DNA of 64,000 nucleotides from Paractinoplanes rishiriensis (GCF_016862375.1 NZ_BOMV01000076.1:62001-126000); one strand, 5' to 3'; shown: positions 42,582 to 50,915, counted from the first letter of the stretch. Notes: a model not told the origin generated them from the letters alone. Program-made: numbers and translations.

Positions 42582-44200
42582 TGACGCTCTATCGGCGCGG
42601 GGCCAATGCGGTCGCGGTAGTGGCATTCGGAACCGCCGCTGCCCTAGCCGTCCACCACGCCGTTTCGATTCGAGATTACGGCTGGACCGACCTGCGGCTG
42701 ATCTGCACGGCGGCCTTCGCCTGGCTCACCTTCACGTCGATCATGCCTTACCTGCACCGGGACGTGCCGCTGCCGACCGCCGGATCGCATGCCGCGGCCC
42801 TGCTCGACCGGTTGTTCGTCTCGGTGATCGTGCCGGCGCACAACGAGGATCCGGTGATGTTCCGGGCGTTTCTCGATTCCCTGGTGGCGCAGACGCGAAT
42901 GCCGAATCGTGTCCACGTGGTCGAGAACGGCAATCCCGGCTACACGCCGACGCTCCTGCCGGTCATTCGGCAGTGGCAGGCGCAGGGTGGCCGAGCCGCT
43001 CGGATCGAGGTGCGTTACGACTTCAATCCGGTCGGCGACAAGCGGCACGCGCAGGCTGTCGCATTCCGCCAGGACGACGAGGCGGACATCGTGATCACGA
43101 TCGACTCGGATGTGAAGCTGGCGCCGACGGCGATCGCCTCTGGTCTGGCGCCGTTCCGCAATGCTCGGACGGCCTGCGTGACGGGCATGCTGGTCGGCCT
43201 CAACACCAACGCGAACCTGCTTACCCGGCTGATCGAGCCGTCGTTTGTGTGCGCCTACCTGAACGGTCGCGCTGCGCATTCGATGCTGCGCAGCGTCACC
43301 GTGAACTCCGGCGCGCTGTCGTTCTACCGCGCCGCTATCTGGCACAAGTACCTTGATCACTACCTGAACTTCACGATCGCCGGGCGGCGGATGAAATCCG
43401 GCGACGACGCAATGATGACCCGCTACTCGCTGCTCGAGGGGGAGGCCGTCTTCCAGAGCGGGTGCTGGGGATACACGCTGCACCCCGAGAGCCTCGGACA
43501 GCTCACCAGCCAGCGGGTCCGCTGGTGGCGCTCGCTGTTCTGGGGCGGTGTGTTCGTGCTGCGCACCTTCCGGCCGACGCGTTTCGTCTGGTGGTCGACC
43601 GCGTGGACGCTGCTGTCGATGACCTGGATGACGGTGGCGATGCCGTTCGTCCTGATCGTCCGGCCGACAGTGACCGGGTCGGTCCCATGGATGGTGCTCG
43701 CGTGGCTGGTTGGCATCACCTACGTAGCGAGGGCGCGCTACCTGACGATCACCCGGCCCGGTGAGCCGTTCGGAAAGCACCTGGGACTTTGGCTGCTTGC
43801 GCCGCTGAGTGCGGTGCTCAACCTTTACACCGGGTTTGTCCTGGGATATGTAGGCATGGTTACCTGCCTCAGGGACGGTTGGTCGTCGCGGAGCACCGTG
43901 CTGACCTACCGCCCGGAGTCCGCGACCGAACTGCCCGTTCCGCCGCAGCCGCTATACGACGGCGATGCGCCTACTGCGGTACTCGATCTCCGCGACCTTC
44001 GCTCGCGCCTGATCCCGGCGCAGCGACCGACCGGGGTGCCTGTGGAGGAGATGGAGACCCGCGAGCTGTATCCGGTCATTGCGCCACCCGCAGCGGTTGG
44101 CGAGCGGCGGGTGCGGCTGCCGCGGAACGCCGGCCCGCGGGATGTACGGGGGCCGGGCCGCGTTGCCGCGCGGCCCGGCGTGGGTCAGCCCGGTGGGTAG
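42581..44200 (+). CDS. Membrane glycosyltransferase family 2 (hyaluronan-synthase-like)
   Basis: A 539-residue processive-type GT2: two N-terminal membrane helices, a GT-A catalytic domain beginning VSVIVPAHNEDPVMFRAFLD, TIDSDVKLAP (DxD) near residue 170, SGDDAMMTRYSLLEGEA near 272, and TSQRVRWWRSLFWGG near 310 (the QxxRW motif of processive synthases), then four C-terminal membrane helices. This is the hyaluronan synthase/chitin-type layout. A hydrophilic 60-residue tail follows. With UDP-sugar dehydrogenase in the same operon, a secreted uronate polysaccharide is likely. Its start is coupled to the LPLTG peptide. Confidence 0.9.
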   Translation: MTLYRRGANAVAVVAFGTAAALAVHHAVSIRDYGWTDLRLICTAAFAWLTFTSIMPYLHRDVPLPTAGSHAAALLDRLFVSVIVPAHNEDPVMFRAFLDSLVAQTRMPNRVHVVENGNPGYTPTLLPVIRQWQAQGGRAARIEVRYDFNPVGDKRHAQAVAFRQDDEADIVITIDSDVKLAPTAIASGLAPFRNARTACVTGMLVGLNTNANLLTRLIEPSFVCAYLNGRAAHSMLRSVTVNSGALSFYRAAIWHKYLDHYLNFTIAGRRMKSGDDAMMTRYSLLEGEAVFQSGCWGYTLHPESLGQLTSQRVRWWRSLFWGGVFVLRTFRPTRFVWWSTAWTLLSMTWMTVAMPFVLIVRPTVTGSVPWMVLAWLVGITYVARARYLTITRPGEPFGKHLGLWLLAPLSAVLNLYTGFVLGYVGMVTCLRDGWSSRSTVLTYRPESATELPVPPQPLYDGDAPTAVLDLRDLRSRLIPAQRPTGVPVEEMETRELYPVIAPPAAVGERRVRLPRNAGPRDVRGPGRVAARPGVGQPGG

Positions 44201-44754
44201 CCGGCGGCGGCCATGCGTTCGGCCAGGTGGTGCAGGGCGCTGCGGAGGCGGGACTTGGCGGTGCCCTCGGGGACGCCCAACTCGATGGCCACCTCTCGGT
44301 AGGACAAACCGTAGTAATACGCCAGGGCTATCGGATCTCGGTAGAGCCTTGGCAGGTCTCGGACGCATTCCCGGACGGCCTTGGCGGTGGCGGCGCTGAT
44401 CACGTCGTCCTCCACCGGGGCCTCGATGGGGGTCTGGCCGGCCAGTCTGGTCAGGTAGGTGCGCTGGGCGGACTGGCGGCGCAGCCAGTCGATGGCTCGG
44501 CGTCTGGCTATGGTGCAGAGCCAGGTGCGCAGGGAGCCGGCATCGGGGTTGAAGCGGCCGGGGTTGCGCCACAGGTCCAGGAACGCCTCCTGGACGGCGT
44601 CCTCGGCGCCCTGGCGGTCGCCGGTTATCCGGAACGCCAGCGCGAAGGCGGACGGGGCGTGCAGGTCGTATGCCTCGCTCAAGGCGTCCTCGTCGGCGGC
44701 CAGCAGCATGGTGCGCAGGCGGGCGTCCTCGACATGTGACCGCACGTCAGTCAC
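44185..44754 (-). CDS. ECF-type RNA polymerase sigma factor
   Basis: A 189-residue ECF sigma factor: region 2 (LSEAYDLHAPSAFALAFRIT, GDRQGAEDAVQEAFLDLWRN with the DAVQE signature, then WLCTIARRRAIDWLRRQ) and region 4 (CVRDLPRLYRDPIALAYYYG, LSYREVAIELGVPEGTAKSR). It would direct RNA polymerase to a small regulon under stress. The gene starts inside the end of the anti-sigma-like gene upstream on the same strand (8 bases of overlap), so the anti-sigma gene comes first, reversed from the usual order. Its end overlaps the convergent glycosyltransferase gene. Confidence 0.92.
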   Translation of the reverse strand: MTDVRSHVEDARLRTMLLAADEDALSEAYDLHAPSAFALAFRITGDRQGAEDAVQEAFLDLWRNPGRFNPDAGSLRTWLCTIARRRAIDWLRRQSAQRTYLTRLAGQTPIEAPVEDDVISAATAKAVRECVRDLPRLYRDPIALAYYYGLSYREVAIELGVPEGTAKSRLRSALHHLAERMAAAGYPPG

Positions 44755-45706
44755 ACCCCAGGGTGGCGGCGACGGTGAGCATGTCCATGGCGAGTCTGCG
44801 GTCGCCGGTGATCTCGGCGACCGTGGCGGTCACCGGGATGCGGCCGGCCAGCAGGCGGCCGAAGCGTTCGGCGGGCAGGCGGATCTCGGCGGCCGGGGCC
44901 GGGGGATCGGTGGTCTGCGCCGACAGCGGGACCGTGTGCTCGGCGCTGCCGGGGCCGGTCAGGCGCAGGCGTACGGCCGCATCGGGGTGACCGCGACCCG
45001 CCGCATCCATGGCGCCGGGCAGCAAGGCCAGGGCGAAGCCGACGATGCGGGCCAGATGCTCGCCGGAAGGCGGGCGGGTCGGCAGGTTGACCGCGGCGCG
45101 GATGTCGTCGTTGTGGATCCAGGTCTCGAACGCGCGCTGGATCAGGGCCTCGCGCAGCGGGCGACGCACCGGTGCCTTGCCCGCCAGGCGCACCGGCGTG
45201 GTCAGCGGCAGGTCACCGCGGCCGATGGTGCGCAGCAGGCGGTCCGAGCCGTCGCGCCAGGCGGCGGCCGCGTCGTCCGGTGGCGGTTGCAGACGGTCAC
45301 CGAGATCCGTGCTCACCTGGCGGTCATTTCCGGTCAAATGCATAACCAGCTCGCGTACGGTGTTACCGGCCGCGGTCGGGGCCTGCCACTGTTCCCGGGA
45401 CAGGCCGCCGAGCAGCGCGCCCATCTCGGCCACCTGGTGTGCCCACGGTTCGGCGGCGGCGATGTTGCCGGCCGCCACCGGTTGCCGGATCTCGCGCGCG
45501 GCGGCGAGCACCCGGCCGCGCAGCGACGGCGGTGGCGCGACGGCGTGCGTCACCGCGATCCAGCCGGCGGACCTTGCGGCCTGGCCGACCAGCGTGGCGC
45601 AGCGGGCGCACTCGGTGAGGTGCGCGGTCACCCCCGGAGCCTGTGACTCCGGGCAGTCGCCGAAGGCGTACGCCTCCAGCAGATCGTCGGGGTGGTCCCC
45701 GGTCAT
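44747..45706 (-). CDS. Anti-sigma zinc finger fused to mycothiol-dependent isomerase-like domain
   Basis: A 319-residue fusion. The N-terminal 45 residues (DLLEAYAFGDCPESQAPGVT, HLTECARCATLVGQ) form a H-x3-C-x2-C zinc-binding anti-sigma (ZAS) domain. After a linker come PWAHQVAEMGALLGGLSREQ, TVRELVMHLTGNDRQVSTDL and ALIQRAFETWIHNDDIRAAV, matching the mycothiol-dependent maleylpyruvate isomerase (DinB-like) pattern, followed by a C-terminal domain. ATG 45706 follows AGGAGG. It would hold the adjacent ECF sigma factor and may release it on oxidation of the zinc site or through a thiol signal; this role is inferred from the fusion and context. Confidence 0.82.
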   Translation of the reverse strand: MTGDHPDDLLEAYAFGDCPESQAPGVTAHLTECARCATLVGQAARSAGWIAVTHAVAPPPSLRGRVLAAAREIRQPVAAGNIAAAEPWAHQVAEMGALLGGLSREQWQAPTAAGNTVRELVMHLTGNDRQVSTDLGDRLQPPPDDAAAAWRDGSDRLLRTIGRGDLPLTTPVRLAGKAPVRRPLREALIQRAFETWIHNDDIRAAVNLPTRPPSGEHLARIVGFALALLPGAMDAAGRGHPDAAVRLRLTGPGSAEHTVPLSAQTTDPPAPAAEIRLPAERFGRLLAGRIPVTATVAEITGDRRLAMDMLTVAATLGCD

Positions 45707-45820
45707 TGCGCCGACCTCCTCGAAGCGGCATGCGTCGATGACCATACGGTGCCGGGCCGTCTGACGCAGTCCCTTGTACGAACACCCGACAGATGGACCT
45801 CGGCATAAGGTAGGACCCCT

Positions 45821-46585
45821 ATGCTCGTGATCTTTCTCGTGGTGGCCGGCGCGGTGCTCGGCAGTTTCGCCGGAGCCCTGGCCTGGCGGATGCGTGCCGG
45901 GCGCGGTGTCGCGTCCGGTCGCTCCGAATGCGACAAGTGCGGCCACCAGCTCGCCGTCCTCGATCTCGTCCCGGTGTTCAGCTGGTTGCTGCTGCGCGGC
46001 GAATGCCGGTACTGCCGTGCCCCGATCCACCCCAGCAGCCTCTTCGCGGAGGCCGGGCTGGCCTTCGGATTCTGGCTCTCGTACGTGTGGTGGCCGCTCG
46101 GCTTCGGCTCGGCGCGGACGGTCACCGCCTTCGTGCTGTGGCTGCTGGCGCTGACCGTGCTGACCACGCTGGCGATTTTCGACGCCCGCTGGCGGCTGTT
46201 GCCGGACCGGTTGGTGGTGCCGCTCGCGGTGCTGGCCCTGGTGCAGGCCGGGCTGCGGGTCGACCCGCTGGCCGTGGGGCCGTACTCCGCCCACGTGGTG
46301 CTGGGCGCCCTGGTGCTGGGCGGGTCCTACACCGTGCTGTTCCTGGTGTCGGCCGGTCGGTGGGTGGGCTTCGGCGACGCGAAGCTGGGGCTGGCGGCGG
46401 GCAGCGCGCTCGGCGGTCCGGCGGCTCTGGTGGCGCTGTTCGCGGCCAACGTGGCGGGGCTGATCGTGGTCGGGATCGGTCGGCTGTTCAAGCGGCCGGA
46501 GGCGTACCGGGTGGTGCCGCTCGGTCCGTTCCTGGCGATCGGGTTTCTGCTGGCCGGCTTGCTACCTACTGGTTTCCCGGGCTGA
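45821..46585 (+). CDS. Prepilin peptidase (A24 family)
   Basis: A 254-residue membrane aspartic peptidase that cleaves and methylates type IV-type prepilins. The cytoplasmic zinc-binding Cys quartet is visible as CDKC (about 38-41) and CRYC (about 65-68). Six to eight membrane helices follow. The catalytic aspartates fit IFDARWRLLPDR near 119 and WVGFGDAKLGLAAG near 183 (the GxGD motif). It has the full-length bifunctional layout. No pilin or tad genes lie in this window, so the substrate set is elsewhere. Confidence 0.9.
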   Translation: MLVIFLVVAGAVLGSFAGALAWRMRAGRGVASGRSECDKCGHQLAVLDLVPVFSWLLLRGECRYCRAPIHPSSLFAEAGLAFGFWLSYVWWPLGFGSARTVTAFVLWLLALTVLTTLAIFDARWRLLPDRLVVPLAVLALVQAGLRVDPLAVGPYSAHVVLGALVLGGSYTVLFLVSAGRWVGFGDAKLGLAAGSALGGPAALVALFAANVAGLIVVGIGRLFKRPEAYRVVPLGPFLAIGFLLAGLLPTGFPG

Positions 46586-46665
46586 TTTGACAGCGCCGAT
46601 ATTCTGATCCTCCGTACCTTTCGGGTGTCGAGGGGGGCTCTGCCTCACGACACTCGGGAGTTTCG

Positions 46666-47847
46666 ATGCGCCGGGCACCCGCCCTCTCGTTCCTGCTCGT
46701 CACCGTCTTCATCGACATGCTCGGCCTCGGCATCATCGTGCCGATCGCGCCGGCCCTGATGACGGAACTGACCGGCAGCCCCGCCGACGCCGCCACCTGG
46801 GCCGGCCTGATCGGGTCGAGCTACGGCCTGCTGCAGTTCCTCACCGCGCCGCTGCTCGGCCGCCTGGCCGACCGGTACGGCCGGCGACCGGTCCTGCTCG
46901 CGACGCTGACCTGCCTCGGCGTCGACTACCTCGGCCACGCGGTCAGCGACACGGTCTGGTTGCTGTTGGCCTGCCACGCGCTGGCCGGTGCGTTCGCCGG
47001 CACGCCGACGGTGATCAACGCGTACCTGGCCGACGTGACCGAACCCGAGGACCGGGCCCGCGGCTACGGCCAGATCGGTGCGGTGTTCTCGCTCGGGTTC
47101 GTGGCCGGCCCCACCATCGGCGGCCTGCTCGGCGCCGTCGACGTGCGGCTTCCGTTCTATGTGGCGGCCGCCCTCGCGCTCGCTAATGTCGCGTACGGCT
47201 GCCTGGTTCTGCCGGAATCCCGCCCGGGTGACCGGACCACCAAGCTCAGCCTCCGCCTGGCCAATCCGGTCGGCGCGCTCGCCGCGGTGCTGCGGCGCCC
47301 GGTGCTGGGGCGGCTGACGCTGGCCCGGTTCGTCGCCGACCTGGCCCGGATGACCGGCCAGGCGACCTGGACCTTCTTCGTGGCCGCGCAGTTCGCCTGG
47401 GGCACCGCCCAGATCGGCATCACGATGGCGGCCTCGGCGCTGGCCGCGGCGATCTTCCAGGCGCGGGCGACCGGGCCGGTGGTGCGAGCGCTGGGCCACC
47501 GGCGCGCGGCCGTGGTGGGTGGCTCGGTGGCGGCTGCGGGGTCGGTCGGGCTGGCATTCGCGTACGAGCCCTGGCATGTCTTTGCCTTGCAGGGGCTCGG
47601 GGTGCTCGGCTCGGTGGCCGGCGCCGCGACGATGGCCTGGATCTCGCGGACGGCCGGCGCGGCGGAACAGGGGACGGTGCAGGGCGCACAGACCGCGACC
47701 ATAGCGATCGCCGAGATGGCGGTGCCGGTGACCGCGGGGGCGCTGTTCGCGTGGTCGCTGTCCATCGGCCGGCCGGGTCTGGTGTTCCTGGCCGCGGCGT
47801 GCTGCATGACCGCCGCGACGATCATGCTGGCCCGCACCCGCGACTAG
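46666..47847 (+). CDS. MFS efflux transporter (TetA-like)
   Basis: A 393-residue 12-helix MFS protein of the DHA1 type: LLVTVFIDMLGLGIIVPIAP in helix 1, LLGRLADRYGRRPVLLATLT (loop 2-3 motif A), and RARGYGQIGAVFSLGFVAGP in helix 5, all close to the tetracycline/multidrug efflux pattern. The stop codon TAG at 47845-47847 is part of the CTAG target duplicated by the adjacent IS element, so the reading frame remains intact. The preceding region carries CGGGAGTTTCG just ahead of the ATG. The acetyltransferase on the far side of the insertion was probably its co-transcribed neighbour. Confidence 0.9.
   Translation: MRRAPALSFLLVTVFIDMLGLGIIVPIAPALMTELTGSPADAATWAGLIGSSYGLLQFLTAPLLGRLADRYGRRPVLLATLTCLGVDYLGHAVSDTVWLLLACHALAGAFAGTPTVINAYLADVTEPEDRARGYGQIGAVFSLGFVAGPTIGGLLGAVDVRLPFYVAAALALANVAYGCLVLPESRPGDRTTKLSLRLANPVGALAAVLRRPVLGRLTLARFVADLARMTGQATWTFFVAAQFAWGTAQIGITMAASALAAAIFQARATGPVVRALGHRRAAVVGGSVAAAGSVGLAFAYEPWHVFALQGLGVLGSVAGAATMAWISRTAGAAEQGTVQGAQTATIAIAEMAVPVTAGALFAWSLSIGRPGLVFLAAACCMTAATIMLARTRD
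47844..47847. repeat. Left copy of the CTAG target-site duplication
   Basis: CTAG directly precedes the IS element and contains the TAG stop of the MFS gene. An identical CTAG lies at 48780-48783 after the element, as expected for a 4-bp target duplication. Confidence 0.75.
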
Positions 47848-47862
47848 GGCTTAACTGACGGA

Positions 47863-48327
47863 TCATGGGGATCGGTCGGGGGTGGCGCGGAGCCAGTCGA
47901 GGGTTTCGGCGAGGTCGAGTGTGGCCTGGTAGGAGTCGATTCGCTTGTCGTACCTGGTCGCCAGGCCACGCCAGTGCTTACGCCGGTTGAAGCCGCGTTC
48001 GACCTGGTTGCGTTTCCTGTACGCGGCCGGGTCGAAGGACGGCGGGCGTCCGCCGGATGATCCTTTCCTTGCCCGGTTGGCTTTCTGGTCGGATCGTTCC
48101 GGGATCAGCGCCTTAACCTTGCGGGCGCGCAGAGCGGCCCGGTTCGCCTTGCTGGAGTACGCCTTGTCGGCGGTCAGCGAGTCCGGGCGTTTGCGGGGCC
48201 GGCCCCCGGACGGCCCCAGCACGGCGACCCGGTCCAGCAGGCCGACCAGCTGCCGGGTGTCGGATGCCTGACCTGGGGTGACCCGCGTGGCAAGCGACCG
48301 GCCCCGGCCGTCGCAGATAACGTGCAC
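47863..48327 (-). CDS. IS5-family transposase, orfB (C-terminal part)
   Basis: The 154-residue portion from the first ATG is the C-terminal half of the DDE transposase; the frame is open further upstream to the slippage site, where the residues KGGLSSKDSQARQGLGRSRG continue orfA in the -1 frame. The second catalytic Asp is in LTADKAYSSKANR. The final Glu lies in the IS4/IS5 signature Y-x2-R-x3-E-x6-K (YRKRNQVERGFNRRKHWRG). Translation depends on the frameshift; the ATG at 48327 may not be used on its own. The stop lies inside the left terminal repeat. Confidence 0.85.
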   Translation of the reverse strand: MHVICDGRGRSLATRVTPGQASDTRQLVGLLDRVAVLGPSGGRPRKRPDSLTADKAYSSKANRAALRARKVKALIPERSDQKANRARKGSSGGRPPSFDPAAYRKRNQVERGFNRRKHWRGLATRYDKRIDSYQATLDLAETLDWLRATPDRSP

Positions 48328-48335
48328 CTTCGTGG

Positions 48336-48758
48336 TCAGTCCCCCGCGGGAGCGACCCAGACCTTGACGTGCCTGCGAATCCTTACTGCTGAGCCCCCTT
48401 TACGCGCCCCAGCAGCGTGCTGGTGAGCACGCACGATCGTCGAGTCAGCCTGTGCGTCCCAGTCGATGTCGTCCTCGGCCTGGGCCAACGCGATGACCTG
48501 AGCCCTGATCCGAGCCCAGGTACCGTCCTGCGCCCATTTCCGGAACCGGTCGTACGCGGTCTGGTACGGCCCATACCGTGCGGGCATGTCCGCCCACGGG
48601 GCACCGGTCCGTTTCACCCAGCAGATCCCGTTGATGACCTGCCGGTGATCACGCCACCGACCACCCCGTTTGCCGTACCCGGGCAGCAACGGCTCCAAGA
48701 TCGCCCACTCGCGATCCGTCAGATCGAAACGCGCCATACCCGTTTCAACGACCGACAT
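48336..48758 (-). CDS. IS5-family transposase, orfA
   Basis: About 140 residues: the N-terminal helix-turn-helix part (MARFDLTDREWAILEPLLPG, RWRDHRQVINGICWVKRTGA, PWADMPARYGPYQTAYDRFR) and the first catalytic Asp in WDAQADSTIVRAHQHA. After the frameshift site the orfA frame runs into non-homologous sequence and stops at 48336, as expected when the active protein comes from -1 slippage. ATG 48758 lies just inside the right terminal repeat; ATG 48737 is an alternative. Confidence 0.85.
   Translation of the reverse strand: MSVVETGMARFDLTDREWAILEPLLPGYGKRGGRWRDHRQVINGICWVKRTGAPWADMPARYGPYQTAYDRFRKWAQDGTWARIRAQVIALAQAEDDIDWDAQADSTIVRAHQHAAGARKGGSAVRIRRHVKVWVAPAGD
48394..48401 (-). other. Predicted programmed -1 frameshift site in the transposase
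   Basis: On the minus strand the sequence reads AAAGGGGG. Reading orfA up to it and shifting back one base restores the conserved KGGLSSKDSQAR sequence of orfB, while orfA and the remaining frame hit stops. This is the standard position for IS427-group programmed frameshifting. Confidence 0.7.
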
Positions 48759-48779
48759 CCATGATCCGCCAGTCACGGC

Positions 48780-48783
48780 CTAG
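48780..48783. repeat. Right copy of the CTAG target-site duplication
   Basis: CTAG directly follows the IS element and matches the copy at 47844-47847. Deleting the element and one copy restores a short MFS-to-acetyltransferase junction with only 11 bases between TAG and the GTG start at 48795. Confidence 0.75.
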
Positions 48784-48794
48784 AGTTCCCGGTC

Positions 48795-49355
48795 GTGGAT
48801 ATCACCGTCGCGACTCCCGCCGACCGTTCGCCAGTGGTCGACACGCTCGTGGCCGCGTTCGTCGACGATCCCGTCCTCCGCTACCTGTTCCCGGCGGACT
48901 ATCCGCGGCATGCGGCCGAGTTCTTCGGTCACCTCTTCGACAAGCGGGTGCGGCGGGACTCGATCTGGACGATCGAGCGGGGCGGTTCCACGGCGATCTG
49001 GGAGCCGCCGTTCGCGCCGGCTGCCTCGACGGTTCCGGATCTGCCGGGGCCGGAGCTTTCCCGGGTACGCCGGTACGACGACGCGCTGCACGCGGTGCTG
49101 CCGGCCGGGCCGTACTGGTATCTCGGTGTGCTCGGCACCCACCCTCGCCACGCCGGGCGGGGGTGGGGCCGCGCGGTGATGGCCGAAGGGCTGCGGCGGG
49201 CCGCCGTGGACGGGTTGCCGGCCGTGCTCGAGACCAGCAAGCCGGCGAACGTCGAGTTCTACCGGCGGGCCGGCTGGCAGGTGGTGGCAACGGCGACGGA
49301 CCCGCTGCCGATCTGGGTCCTGACGGTTCCGGCCGGTACGGCTCAGGCGACGTAG
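48795..49355 (+). CDS. GNAT-family N-acetyltransferase
   Basis: A 186-residue GNAT protein: MDITVATPADRSPVVDTLVA at the start, YWYLGVLGTHPRHAGRGWGR with the acetyl-CoA binding motif (R-x-x-G-x-G/A) near residues 115-126, and LETSKPANVEFYRRAGWQVV near the end with the conserved Y-x-x-x-G-[FW]. The substrate is unknown, and members next to efflux pumps sometimes inactivate drugs. GTG 48795 is the start. Its 3' end overlaps the next minus-strand gene by 13 bases. Confidence 0.85.
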   Translation: MDITVATPADRSPVVDTLVAAFVDDPVLRYLFPADYPRHAAEFFGHLFDKRVRRDSIWTIERGGSTAIWEPPFAPAASTVPDLPGPELSRVRRYDDALHAVLPAGPYWYLGVLGTHPRHAGRGWGRAVMAEGLRRAAVDGLPAVLETSKPANVEFYRRAGWQVVATATDPLPIWVLTVPAGTAQAT

Positions 49356-49735
49356 GCGTCCCGCAGCGCCAGCGCGAGGCCGTCCGGTACGGGCACGACG
49401 TCGAAGAAGGCGACCAGTTCGCTCCACTCGCCGTTGACCGGAAGCGCGAAGTCGACCGACGACACGCTGCCGTCGTCGCGGCGGAAAACCTCCTGGAGCG
49501 GGTCGAACGGGCCGCCGGCGGTCTCGGCCGGAGTGATCCGGGCCGGCTCCTGGCGCAGCGGCTCGCCCGGCTCGTACCGCGCGATGCGGGCGCGCAGGCT
49601 TTCCGCCGTGACGTCCGCGCGCGGAAGGAGGAACTGCACGGCGGCGTCGACGTCGTCCGCGGCCAGCAGGGCGACCCAGCGGCGCACGGCGGCCAGGATG
49701 AGCTCGTCGCCGGCATCGGGCGGCAGGACTTCCAT
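49343..49735 (-). CDS. Hypothetical protein
   Basis: A 130-residue soluble acidic protein starting MEVLPPDAGDELILAAVRRW, with a helical first half (VALLAADDVDAAVQFLLPRA) and a strand-rich second half (SSVDFALPVNGEWSELVAFF, DVVPVPDGLALALRDAYV). This order is seen in a family of small actinobacterial proteins of unknown function (DUF7668-like), but I am not certain of the assignment. A GTG at 49741 is an alternative start. No signal, membrane or catalytic motif. Confidence 0.65.
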   Translation of the reverse strand: MEVLPPDAGDELILAAVRRWVALLAADDVDAAVQFLLPRADVTAESLRARIARYEPGEPLRQEPARITPAETAGGPFDPLQEVFRRDDGSVSSVDFALPVNGEWSELVAFFDVVPVPDGLALALRDAYVA

Positions 49736-49871
49736 GCGCACACCCTAGGTGCAGCAGCCGGCCACCTTGGACGGTGCGCGGGATGTCGGAGCCGTGTGTT
49801 TCAATGGCGGACCGCTGCATCGATCTTCATAAGCGGCGGTGGACCAGCACGGATCTCACGGGGAGATGTTT

Positions 49872-50915
49872 GTGAAGCGCAGAGAAGTTTTCCTGGCCGC
49901 GGCCGCGGTTGTAGGCGGCGCTCTGGTGGCGCCGTCGCCGGCTCGCGCGGCGGCGTCGCGGGCTCGGCTGGCCGCGGATCTGGCGGCGGCGCCCAACCTG
50001 GTGGCCGATCAGGCGGCGGCGGCCCGCGATCTCGTTCGCTGGCTGTCGGTCCGCGACCCGCGGGCGTCGGTCCGGTCGGCGGCGGAGACGGCGCTGAACG
50101 GTGACGCCGCGGAGTTCATCAGGTCGGGGCACCCGATGGCGGTGAACGAGGCGGACCGGGACCGCCTCCGGCAGCTCGACTATGCGAATGCGACGGCGGC
50201 CGCGCATCCGGCGCCGACCCACCCGTGGGTCAACTCGGTGGCCCGGCGCGCGGCAAACGGCTCCGATGCGGAGCTGGCGGCGTTCGCCAAGGCCGGATTC
50301 GCGGCGGAGTTGGCAAAAGACCAGGCCAATATCCCGTACGACGACGGAGCGGCGTACGTGACGCCGGACGACCATGACTACGTGTGGGGCCTGAGCCGGT
50401 ACGGCACGGGCACCGTGCTGGAGCGGGCCGCCGAGGTGCAGACGGACGCCGACGTGGCCGAGTTCCTGCGCCACGGCTGGATCAGCGCCGCCACGATCGA
50501 TGTGGAGGCGCACCGCGCGCAGTACGTCGTCGACGAGTGGATCCGGTGGCAGGACGCGCGGCAGGTGGTCCGGACGGCGGTCAGCATCGACGAGGCGGCC
50601 CGGGAGGGCCTCACCAGCCCGCTCGTCGCGGTGCAGGCGTGGAACGAGGTGAGCACGCGCTTCGCCCGGCAGCCGTCGGGTTGGACGCAGCGGGAGCGGT
50701 ACGCGCACGCCCAGCTCGACGAGTGGTTGCGGAACCTGGCGACGGCCGGTTCGATGGCCGGCCCGCACTGGGCCGCGTTCGCCGCCAAGGGCACCGTCGT
50801 CCGGTCGCTGTGGGTGACCGAGATCAACGCCGCCATCGAGCAGACCGCCTGGTGGACCACCCTGATCCGGTACGCCCAGGACACCGCGGCCGGTTGGCTC
50901 CGGCCCACCGGCTGA
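49872..50915 (+). CDS. Secreted ALF-repeat protein
   Basis: A 347-residue exported protein. The N-terminus has a twin-arginine-like signal (KRREVFLAAAAVVGGALVAP) with cleavage expected after ARA. The mature part contains three or more short helical ALF-type repeats (RSAAETALNGDAAEFIRSGH, SVARRAANGSDAELAAFAKA, ERAAEVQTDADVAEFLRHGW). The family is common in filamentous actinobacteria and its function is unknown; some copies sit beside toxin-like domains. GTG 49872 is chosen over ATG 49866 because GGGGAG lies six bases before it. Confidence 0.82.
   Translation: MKRREVFLAAAAVVGGALVAPSPARAAASRARLAADLAAAPNLVADQAAAARDLVRWLSVRDPRASVRSAAETALNGDAAEFIRSGHPMAVNEADRDRLRQLDYANATAAAHPAPTHPWVNSVARRAANGSDAELAAFAKAGFAAELAKDQANIPYDDGAAYVTPDDHDYVWGLSRYGTGTVLERAAEVQTDADVAEFLRHGWISAATIDVEAHRAQYVVDEWIRWQDARQVVRTAVSIDEAAREGLTSPLVAVQAWNEVSTRFARQPSGWTQRERYAHAQLDEWLRNLATAGSMAGPHWAAFAAKGTVVRSLWVTEINAAIEQTAWWTTLIRYAQDTAAGWLRPTG

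Larger units (their letters stand above)
47848..48779 (-). mobile_element. IS5-family insertion sequence (IS427-like), 932 bp
   Basis: The element has 21-bp imperfect terminal inverted repeats (47848-47868 and 48759-48779; 17 of 21 match, sharing CGGATCATGG) and is flanked by CTAG duplications. It encodes a transposase in two overlapping frames (orfA, orfB) joined by a probable -1 frameshift at the CCCCCTTT run (48394-48401, minus-strand AAAGGGGG). Size, repeats and target fit the IS427 subgroup. It appears intact and potentially active. Confidence 0.88.
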
